In this document: one piece after another, positions 1 through 5,058 of the stretch
How the letters are laid out: the number at the start of each line of letters is the position of its first letter
Position numbering within the stretch: the stretch's first letter is position 1
Source of the DNA: Bacteroidota bacterium
GTDB lineage: Bacteria > Bacteroidota > Bacteroidia > Bacteroidales > VadinHA17
DNA length: 7,583 nt
Reading direction: 5' to 3'
Assembly (NCBI GenBank): GCA_030642585.1
Contig: DAOWNN010000107.1
Coordinates: forward strand, 1-7,583
Notes under the pieces: generated by a model
Databases searched by the model: none
What the model saw: the letters and a program-made list of their open reading frames with translations, nothing else
What the model was told of the DNA's origin: nothing
Made by a program: the position numbers and the translations under genes

Positions 1-1
1 C

Positions 2-319
2 TCCCCTGTTAAGGATCTTATTTGTTCCCAGAAGGAGTGGTCTGAAGATTGCTTTTCCAATTTCTGGCTTACAAGCATTATTTTCAATGAAGGTTTAGCG
101 ACTAGAGAAAAAGTTAGGCTGGCACTGGAAAAAGTAAATATTGAAGCCAGGCCATTATGGAAACCTTTGCATTTACAAGCTGTTTTTTCAAATTGTTTAT
201 CCTACCTGAATGGGTCATCTGAAGAAATGTTTACCAAGGGTCTTTGTCTTCCTTCAGGAAGTAACTTAAAGGATTTTGAAATTTTTGAAATATCAAAAAT
301 CATACTGGATCAGATTTAA
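2..319 (+). CDS. DegT/DnrJ/EryC1 (PglE-like) sugar-nucleotide aminotransferase, C-terminal part
   Basis: This is an open frame of 105 codons, open at the left edge and ending in TAA. It is the C-terminal small domain of a PLP-dependent nucleotide-sugar aminotransferase. The recognisable block RPLWKPLHLQ (residues 50-59 of the fragment, bases 149-178) is followed by the late motif KGLCLPSGSNL (residues 79-89). Both are typical of the PglE/UDP-4-keto-6-deoxy-GlcNAc transaminase branch of the DegT family. These enzymes use glutamate to aminate C4 of a 4-keto-6-deoxy sugar nucleotide in the cytoplasm. The catalytic lysine and most PLP-binding residues lie outside the window, so activity cannot be judged. 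The gene is convergent with the Wzz-like gene, with 88 bases between the stops. A PglF-type dehydratase in the same window could supply its substrate, which supports a bacillosamine-type pathway by inference. The exact sugar could differ, for example another 4-amino-4,6-dideoxyhexose. Confidence 0.85.
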   Translation, partial: SPVKDLICSQKEWSEDCFSNFWLTSIIFNEGLATREKVRLALEKVNIEARPLWKPLHLQAVFSNCLSYLNGSSEEMFTKGLCLPSGSNLKDFEIFEISKIILDQI

Positions 320-407
320 TCCGAACTTAATCATACAGATTGATTTAATATACACATCTTTAGGTCATGCGTATATACTTTCTTATGTGCAATAAATTTG
401 TTTTTGA
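320..407. other. Intergenic stretch between convergent genes
   Basis: These 88 AT-rich bases separate the stops of the aminotransferase (+) and the Wzz-like gene (-). The only symmetry seen is a short palindrome GTATATAC (371-378) and a 5-bp CACAT/ATGTG pair around a long loop. No canonical GC-rich hairpin plus T-run terminator is visible for either gene. A perfect TAAATTTG (393-400, + strand) matches the Bacteroidota -7 motif but points into the antisense of the Wzz-like gene, so it is probably accidental. Confidence 0.5.
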
Positions 408-1382
408 TTACTTTCTTATCTCTGCTACAATTCTCTTCCTGTATGTAATAAACAATGCCAGTAAATAGGCAAGTCCTATAAACACCGGAACAAGTTTCCG
501 CACATAAAACATTATATTGTTTGTTGGTTTTTGTGTTATTACAAAGTTTTCAAGAAGGGAAATTATTTCACTATGGATTGTTAACTCTTTTTGGCTTCTC
601 TGCTTATCCTTTACTAGGGTTAAAAGGTCTTCATGAAACAACTGTATTTCCGGGTCATTTGTAAATACCAGCTGGCCTTCCCTTAATCTTGCTGCATCTT
701 CCAGCATATAGTACTCCTTCTTCTGCAAACTGTCGAGCTTCTCAACCTCTTTGCCTGTCTGCATAATAATTTCCTTGAGATTATCCAACCGCAGCTTGTT
801 CATACGATTGAAATAATTATTTGAACTAACATAGTAAATAATGCCAGAAGTTATTTTATTGAAAACTGCCGGATCGGTAACTATTGCCTTTATTCCGAAT
901 TTCCACCCTACTTTATTGACATTTGTATCTGCCAGGAACCTGTTATCCATATCTGATCCATCAACTATACCATCTTTATTCTTGTCAATAAACCAGTATG
1001 CCTGTATAGCATTGATCTTTTCTGCATCCTCTCTGGAAATGCCAAGTAAATTTGCGAGTATAGGATAATTGGCCCTAGATGTTAGATTTTCCAGACGATT
1101 AATATAGGAGATCATCTCCTGGTTTGGAACTGCATTAGATTTTAGTACCAGGCTAGAATAATAAATACTCTCCTGAGTTTTAGTCAACAGGAAGGAACCA
1201 ATAACACCAAGAATTACCGCCAACAGGAGATAGACCCACTTCTTCAGGGAGAAAAGTAATATTTTTAGAATCAGGTTAAAAAATCCTGAAAATATTCTTA
1301 CAATAAAATCCCCAAAACTACGAAATAGCTGTAAGAGATCTATTTCATCATTATGTGAAACGGGGGTATTCTTTTCTGACAT
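408..1382 (-). CDS. Wzz-like polysaccharide chain-length determinant protein
   Basis: This 324-residue protein has the layout of a polysaccharide co-polymerase. A cytoplasmic N-terminus carrying DEIDLLQLFRS (12-22) precedes a hydrophobic/amphipathic stretch and a transmembrane helix at about 49-67. A periplasmic domain with helix-rich, charged segments follows (about 70-290), then a second transmembrane helix (about 296-314) and a short basic tail. There is no C-terminal Walker kinase domain, so it resembles the shorter Wzz type and not a Wzc-like autokinase. Such proteins oligomerise in the inner membrane and set the length of O-antigen, capsule or exopolysaccharide chains made by Wzy. An unusual feature is DKNKDGIVDGSD (133-144), a good match to a dockerin/EF-hand calcium loop. 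It is the last gene of the operon, starting 53 bases after the dehydratase stop. The ATG start has an A/T-rich leader without a Shine-Dalgarno sequence. Wzz-like family assignment is confident; which polymer it controls is unknown. Confidence 0.8.
   Translation of the reverse strand: MSEKNTPVSHNDEIDLLQLFRSFGDFIVRIFSGFFNLILKILLFSLKKWVYLLLAVILGVIGSFLLTKTQESIYYSSLVLKSNAVPNQEMISYINRLENLTSRANYPILANLLGISREDAEKINAIQAYWFIDKNKDGIVDGSDMDNRFLADTNVNKVGWKFGIKAIVTDPAVFNKITSGIIYYVSSNNYFNRMNKLRLDNLKEIIMQTGKEVEKLDSLQKKEYYMLEDAARLREGQLVFTNDPEIQLFHEDLLTLVKDKQRSQKELTIHSEIISLLENFVITQKPTNNIMFYVRKLVPVFIGLAYLLALFITYRKRIVAEIRK
951..986 (-). other. Dockerin/EF-hand-like Ca2+ loop within the Wzz-like protein
   Basis: Residues 133-144 read DKNKDGIVDGSD. 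Acidic or amide side chains sit at loop positions 1, 3, 5 and 12, glycine is at 6 and a hydrophobic residue at 8, as in dockerin calcium loops of the form DxNxDGxVxxxD. Only one such loop is visible in the protein. Calcium binding is inferred from the pattern. Confidence 0.5.
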
Positions 1383-1435
1383 GTTATGTAATTCTATTTT
1401 GCATAAATATAAAAATAATCTTAAGTAAAATTTAC

Positions 1436-3352
1436 TTATTTATCAAAAATTGAATAGACCGAATTTTCACTTTTAAACTCAAGTACAATCTCTTTCATAA
1501 GTTTGATAACGTAATTAATATCGAAATTATGAAGGTCGTCATGAAGCCCTGAAATCGTTCTATCTAATTCATCATAATTGATGTCCTCAACCTTAGCCCT
1601 CATTATTTTAGGATTGTGTGTCGGTAACAACTTTTCCTTATCAGCCAGTAAGACTTCGTAAAGTCTCTCTCCTCCCCTTATACCCGTGTATTTTATCTCT
1701 ATATCTTGTTCCGGTACCAGACCCGACAAACGGATCATTTTTTCTGCAAGATCTACAATTCTTACCATCTTCCCCATATCGAAAACAAATATCTCACCCC
1801 CTTCTCCCATCGCAGCAGCTTCCATAACAAGCTGAACCGCTTCAGGAATAGTCATAAAGTATCGCTTCATATCCGGATGGGTAATAGTTATGGCCTCACC
1901 ATTGCTGATCTGTTCTCTAAATCTCTCAACAACAGATCCATTTGATCCCAGAACATTTCCAAATCTTGTTGTTGTAAAGGCAGTTTTAACACCTGGTTGG
2001 GCACTTAAACCCTGAATATACATCTCTGCTATCCGTTTTGATGCACCCATAACACTGGTAGGCCTGACTGCCTTATCGGTTGATATCATTATAAAATTTT
2101 CAATCCCGAATTTATTTGATACATCGGCCAGATTTTTTGTTCCAATGACATTAGTCCTAATAGCCTCTTTGGGGTTATCCTCCAACATTGGAACATGCTT
2201 ATAAGCTGCTGCATGAAATACAATTTGAGGTTTATATTTCTCAAAAATACTGCAAAGCCTGTATTTATTATATATATCGCCAAGTACAACTTCAAAGTCA
2301 GAAAACTTATGTTTTTCAATTAATTCCAGTTTAAAGGAATGCAGAGGTGTTTCAGCCTGGTCAAATAATACCACTAATTTGGGACTGAATGTTAAAATCT
2401 GCCGTACCAGTTCACTTCCAATAGAACCTGCTGCACCTGTAACAAGAATTACTTTTCCCTTGATATGATTACTTATTTTCTTTTTATCAAGTATGATGCT
2501 CTGCCTCTCTAATAGATCTTCAATCTTCAGGTCCCTTATCTGAGATGTAGTGAGACTTTCATTGATCCAATTGTCAGTAATTGGCACTGTTAAAACACGT
2601 ATATGTAAATTTGAACATAATTCCAATAATCTCTCTTTAGTTGTATTATTGATCTTTTGTTCTGCAATTATTAATTTTTCTATGCCAAATTTTTCAGACA
2701 GAGTATCCAACTCCCTTTCGGCATAAACCTTTACTCCGGAAAGAAAATTACCCACAATTCTTTTCGAGTTTTCGTCGGGGGAAATAAACCCAACTACCCT
2801 GGTTTGCATCTTATTGTTGTTTTCAATAACCTGTTTTGTAAGATCAGCCAGGTGATTAATACCATAAATCACAACATTGGTCTTCTTTCTACCTAAACTG
2901 GTAATCTCAAAATGGAGTGTTTTAATACTTAATCTTAAGGTGATCATCAGAAAGGTGGTAATAAAAAACTCCATAGCAATAATCCCATACGGAATAAGAT
3001 TTAACCCGGGATGGACAAATTTATTATACAATATATTTATTATTACCAGTCCGGATGACCCAATAGTGTTCACAATAATAACACGCTCAAGGTCAATAAA
3101 GGTCGAAAACCTGATCAATCCAAAATATATCCTGAAGACTATTGAAAGCCCAGCCCTGATTACCAAAACGATAGAAGCAATCAAAAGTAAGGGGTATTCA
3201 AATATAGTATCTATCTGAAAATTCAACCTGATATAAAATGCCAGAAACAATGATAACAAACAGATAAGAATATCAATAATAAATATTGACCACCTTGGGG
3301 GGTGTGTTTTCAGAATCCATCTTCCAAATCTATAAGCTTGTTCCTTTAACAT
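1436..3352 (-). CDS. Membrane-anchored UDP-GlcNAc 4,6-dehydratase (PglF/WbpM/CapD family)
   Basis: This 638-residue protein matches the full length of large membrane sugar-nucleotide dehydratases. Four transmembrane helices (about 22-40, 53-72, 91-110, 119-139) are followed by a CoA-binding-like Rossmann domain beginning VVIYGIN (160-166). The C-terminal extended-SDR catalytic domain (about 298-580) opens with NAD-binding GAAGSIG (306-312). Other landmarks are HAAAYKHVP (380-388), STDKAV (424-429), SVMGASK (433-439) and RGGERLYE (559-566). Met435 stands where ordinary SDRs have the catalytic Tyr of YxxxK, the known hallmark of the PglF/WbpM group; Thr425, Asp426 and Lys427 match the residues used in PglF. 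The expected reaction is UDP-GlcNAc to UDP-4-keto-6-deoxy-GlcNAc on the cytoplasmic face of the inner membrane. The gene starts 45 bases after the glycosyltransferase stop. A run of eight A residues directly precedes ATG, with no Shine-Dalgarno sequence. Family assignment is firm; the final sugar depends on partners such as the aminotransferase at the left edge. Confidence 0.92.
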   Translation of the reverse strand: MLKEQAYRFGRWILKTHPPRWSIFIIDILICLLSLFLAFYIRLNFQIDTIFEYPLLLIASIVLVIRAGLSIVFRIYFGLIRFSTFIDLERVIIVNTIGSSGLVIINILYNKFVHPGLNLIPYGIIAMEFFITTFLMITLRLSIKTLHFEITSLGRKKTNVVIYGINHLADLTKQVIENNNKMQTRVVGFISPDENSKRIVGNFLSGVKVYAERELDTLSEKFGIEKLIIAEQKINNTTKERLLELCSNLHIRVLTVPITDNWINESLTTSQIRDLKIEDLLERQSIILDKKKISNHIKGKVILVTGAAGSIGSELVRQILTFSPKLVVLFDQAETPLHSFKLELIEKHKFSDFEVVLGDIYNKYRLCSIFEKYKPQIVFHAAAYKHVPMLEDNPKEAIRTNVIGTKNLADVSNKFGIENFIMISTDKAVRPTSVMGASKRIAEMYIQGLSAQPGVKTAFTTTRFGNVLGSNGSVVERFREQISNGEAITITHPDMKRYFMTIPEAVQLVMEAAAMGEGGEIFVFDMGKMVRIVDLAEKMIRLSGLVPEQDIEIKYTGIRGGERLYEVLLADKEKLLPTHNPKIMRAKVEDINYDELDRTISGLHDDLHNFDINYVIKLMKEIVLEFKSENSVYSIFDK

Positions 3353-3397
3353 TTTTTTTTCTTTAATGCAAATATTAAGATTTACACTTCCCGGGGA

Positions 3398-4261
3398 TTA
3401 TCCCAAATCTTTTAGCATCTCATTCTCTTTAATAAATCTTGCATCTCCCCTTCTTATGAAAGGAATTGAAATCCAGGTTATATCATTGTATTTAGCGGGG
3501 CTTTTAAGCTTTTGCAAGTTCAACTGTCTTAATTTCATGTATTTTAAAAAGCTGGTATAAGCTGACAATGAACTTATTACAAATCCATTGAAACCATCCA
3601 GGAAACCAAGTCTAAAAAAATATGCCTTAATAAAGCGCCAAAGACCTCGATTCATCATTGAAAAAATAGAAGTCCGTTTTCCCATTTTAAAATATTCCTG
3701 AGCCGCAATAGTTGAAAACTTATTCACCTTTTCGAGATGCTCTTCATACGAATACAGTACCCAATGTAAAATATCAGCTTTAATAGTAGTAATGGAACTG
3801 CCTGGGATCATGTTATAGACATCGTGAGGGTTCACTCCTCCCCATTGTCCCTTTTTGCGATTAAACAATCTCAACTTCCGGTCGGGATACCAGTTTGAGT
3901 GTTTTATCCACTGCCCACAGTAGTTGTTCCTGCGGTTAAAGTAGTATCCATCATAAATAAGATTGTCCTTAATCGCAAGAAGTTTATTAAACAGTTCCTG
4001 GCTCAATGCCTCATCCCCATCCAGTGATAAAACATAGTCGAATTTTGCCAGTGACATAGCATAATTCTTTTGCTCACGATATCCCTCAAAATGATGCAGA
4101 AAAACTTTTGCTCCAAGGCTTTTACATACTTCAACAGTGTTGTCTTCAGAGTAAGAGTCAACAATAACAATCTCATCAGCCAGTCCTATAACCGACCGGA
4201 TACAACGGAAAATATTATTCTCTTCGTTAAACGTAATTATTACAACAGAAATTCTTGACAT
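3398..4261 (-). CDS. Glycosyltransferase family 2, WaaE/KdtX-like
   Basis: This 287-residue protein begins with the GT-A nucleotide-sugar fold. The opening strand ISVVIITFNEENNI (4-17) leads to IVIVDSYSEDNT (31-42), with the UDP-contacting aspartate. The metal-binding DxD-type motif SLDGDEALS (79-87, Asp81 and Asp83) comes next. WYPDRKLRLF (124-133) and VNPHDVY (143-149) occupy the acceptor/catalytic region typical of the WaaE/KdtX-like beta-glucosyltransferase group, which adds sugars to LPS core or related glycolipids. The C-terminal third (about 205-245) is aromatic and hydrophobic with interspersed basic residues, suggesting membrane association. It is first in the polysaccharide operon, with a perfect TAnnTTTG motif about 38 bases upstream of its ATG. 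The start fits because it places the first beta-strand directly at the N-terminus. Donor and acceptor sugars cannot be told from sequence; a role in capsule or exopolysaccharide assembly is as likely as LPS core. Confidence 0.85.
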   Translation of the reverse strand: MSRISVVIITFNEENNIFRCIRSVIGLADEIVIVDSYSEDNTVEVCKSLGAKVFLHHFEGYREQKNYAMSLAKFDYVLSLDGDEALSQELFNKLLAIKDNLIYDGYYFNRRNNYCGQWIKHSNWYPDRKLRLFNRKKGQWGGVNPHDVYNMIPGSSITTIKADILHWVLYSYEEHLEKVNKFSTIAAQEYFKMGKRTSIFSMMNRGLWRFIKAYFFRLGFLDGFNGFVISSLSAYTSFLKYMKLRQLNLQKLKSPAKYNDITWISIPFIRRGDARFIKENEMLKDLG

Positions 4262-4298
4262 TATTTATAATCTAAAACTATTTCGAATATCCTTTAAA

Positions 4299-4306
4299 CA
4301 AACTTA
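4299..4306 (-). promoter_or_regulatory. Candidate Bacteroidota -7 box for the polysaccharide operon
   Basis: Read on the minus strand this is TAAGTTTG, an exact match to TAnnTTTG, the -7 consensus of the Bacteroidota primary sigma factor. It lies 38 bases upstream of the glycosyltransferase ATG, a reasonable leader length. No clear TTG -33 element is found at the usual spacing of about 20 bases, so it is either a weak or activator-dependent promoter, or a chance match. It is the only CAAAnnTA (the motif in reverse complement) found in the gap. Confidence 0.4.
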
Positions 4307-4315
4307 TAAGTGTAG

Positions 4316-4386
4316 CTATAGTATCTTGGCTGCCGTATTATGGACAGTTTTGATAAACTATAGCCTGTGAGCTGATTCTCCTATAG
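4316..4386. repeat. Three CTATAG palindromes upstream of the operon promoter
   Basis: CTATAG occurs at 4316-4321, 4358-4363 and 4381-4386. The first two are embedded in an 8-bp inverted repeat, GCTATAGT (4315-4322) and ACTATAGC (4357-4364). The first copy lies just upstream of the candidate -7 box as read on the minus strand, where a repressor or activator could act. They may be operator half-sites, or chance in AT-rich DNA. Confidence 0.3.
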
Positions 4387-4511
4387 ATGCCAATATATCC
4401 AAAACACATCGTGTAAATCATTCTTTTTTCTGCCCTTTAATAAAAAAGTGACAATAACAGTGCCATAAAAGTTTAGAGAAGCAAAGAATATAAAAGCAGA
4501 CAGGAGGGAAA

Positions 4512-4580
4512 ATGAAACTTATTATGTATAACCTCTTTTGCCTTGCTGCATACTTACTCAATCTATGTAACTCCGTATAA
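4512..4580 (+). CDS. Possible 22-residue hydrophobic peptide with strong SD
   Basis: The reading frame MKLIMYNLFCLAAYLLNLCNSV ends in TAA. It is preceded by a perfect AGGAGG (4502-4507), four bases from the ATG, which stands out because the other genes here lack Shine-Dalgarno sequences. The peptide has one basic residue followed by a hydrophobic core with two cysteines, like a short membrane peptide or a lone signal sequence. No clear TAnnTTTG promoter was found in front of it. A bulged hairpin starts 20 bases after the stop. No gene follows on this strand, so a leader-peptide role is unlikely. Options are a type I toxin-like membrane peptide, a decayed remnant or chance; chance is quite possible for an ORF this short. 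Confidence 0.2.
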   Translation: MKLIMYNLFCLAAYLLNLCNSV

Positions 4581-4600
4581 TAAAAAATACTATATTATTT

Positions 4601-4624
4601 GAGGTATATAAACTTTATATCCTC
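4601..4624. repeat. Hairpin-forming dyad, 11 bp with one bulge
   Basis: GAGG (4601-4604), a bulged T, then ATATAAA pairs with TTTATAT (4614-4620) and CCTC (4621-4624) around a central C. It lies 20 bases after the 22-codon ORF on the + strand. It is followed by CCTTTCTAATAA, a poor T-tract, so it might be a weak terminator for that strand or a protein-binding dyad. It is the strongest simple hairpin found in the gap. Confidence 0.4.
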
Positions 4625-4709
4625 CCTTTCTAATAAACTAATTAATACAAGTACATTAGGTTAATTGCGTGAGAAATGGATTTATTCCGTTAAATTTGAT
4701 TTTTTTGAC

Positions 4710-4736
4710 GAATGAGCGCCTAATTTATTCTCATTC
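4710..4736. repeat. 7-bp hairpin over the stop of the 62-codon ORF
   Basis: GAATGAG (4710-4716) and CTCATTC (4730-4736) are perfect inverted arms around a 13-base loop that contains the stop codon of the minus-strand small ORF. Neither strand has a T-run directly after the stem, so it is not a canonical intrinsic terminator. Confidence 0.3.
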
Positions 4737-4908
4737 TAAATAACAAGCCGTCTGATAAGCATAAATCCAACATTCCCCTTAAGCCACTATTTGGCAATTG
4801 GAAAATATTAAATGTATCTTCTAATAAGATAATTTCATTCTCAATTGGCAAATATGATAGTAGATAAGCACCGACACTTTCAGACCTGTTGAGCCCAACT
4901 TTAAACAT
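4720..4908 (-). CDS. Hypothetical 62-residue ORF, doubtful
   Basis: I do not recognise this protein. It begins MFKVGLNRSESVGAYLL, continues with an acidic stretch LPIENEIILLEDTFNIF (20-36), and ends in a basic tail FRMRIN. It has no transmembrane segment, cysteine motif or known domain that I can identify. An in-frame TGA lies three codons before the ATG, so it cannot be extended upstream. Reading through its TAG stop would add only nine codons before TAA. No promoter motif or Shine-Dalgarno sequence is seen. It sits inside an inverted-repeat-bounded segment, so it could be a cargo gene, a fragment of an older gene, or simply an open frame in non-coding DNA. Chance is a serious alternative. 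Confidence 0.2.
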   Translation of the reverse strand: MFKVGLNRSESVGAYLLSYLPIENEIILLEDTFNIFQLPNSGLRGMLDLCLSDGLLFRMRIN

Positions 4909-4937
4909 ATTGTTTCAAATCTCGGCTAATTGTTACG

Positions 4938-5016
4938 GGGTTCAAAAAAACGGAATAATGGGTATGTAGAATAGCTATTATGGCTTATACCATCAAATAG
5001 TCAGGATGTTGAACCC
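4938..5016 (-). terminator. Nested dyad 3' of pgi, possible transcript end
   Basis: Downstream of the pgi stop there is an outer pair GGGTTCAA (4938-4945) / TTGAACCC (5009-5016). An inner pair GGTAT (4961-4965) / ATACC (4987-4991) encloses a palindrome AATAGCTATT (4970-4979). In the pgi transcript a run of seven U (4950-4944) follows the inner stem, but about 10 bases after it, too far for a classical intrinsic terminator. It may be where pgi transcripts end or are processed. TTCAA resembles a tRNA T-loop but no tRNA can be folded. Confidence 0.2.
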
Positions 5017-5058
5017 GGAGAAGAACTTCACAAGGAACAAGTGTATAAAAAGATCCAT

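Larger units (their letters stand above)
4682..4958. repeat. Segment bounded by inverted repeats
   Basis: TTATTCCGTT (4682-4691) is repeated in inverted orientation as AACGGAATAA (4949-4958). A second pair, TTTTTTTGA (4700-4708) and TCAAAAAAA (4942-4950), lies just inside. Together they bound about 277 bases that contain the 62-codon minus-strand ORF. No target-site duplication could be recognised outside the repeats. This could be a small miniature element, an invertible segment or coincidence favoured by the T/A runs. Confidence 0.3.
4262..5058. other. 797-base gap without a convincing gene, dyad-rich
   Basis: This AT-rich stretch separates the end of pgi from the start of the glycosyltransferase, both on the minus strand. 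Long frames are absent. It contains a probable operon promoter (4299-4306), three CTATAG palindromes (4316-4386), a 22-codon hydrophobic ORF with AGGAGG (+), a bulged 11-bp hairpin (4601-4624), a 62-codon minus-strand ORF flanked by inverted repeats, and a nested dyad 3' of pgi. No tRNA, rRNA or recognisable riboswitch was seen. It could be a decayed insertion, a long leader, or a spacer with small RNA genes. Confidence 0.6.

Noticed and set aside
393..400. TAAATTTG promoter-like box on + strand
   Set aside because: It would drive only antisense transcription into the Wzz-like gene; there is no -33 partner and no downstream + strand gene.
2089..2319. 76-codon minus-strand ORF in another frame
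   Set aside because: It overlaps the catalytic domain of the dehydratase in an alternative frame; it is a shadow.
2877..3218. 113-codon + strand ORF
   Set aside because: It lies wholly antisense to the membrane domain of the dehydratase; the minus frame has clear family motifs and the + frame has none.
4691..4698. TAAATTTG on + strand with TTG at 4665-4667
   Set aside because: The 23-base spacing is longer than usual and no + strand gene follows; the match overlaps T/A-rich repeat sequence.
4934..5020. Possible tRNA or att-like tRNA fragment (GGTTCAA/TTGAACC)
   Set aside because: The T-loop-like bases lack a paired T-stem, anticodon arm and acceptor stem on either strand.
4262..5058. CRISPR array, riboswitch or insertion-sequence transposase in the gap
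   Set aside because: No regularly spaced direct repeats, no recognisable riboswitch core and no transposase motifs were found.
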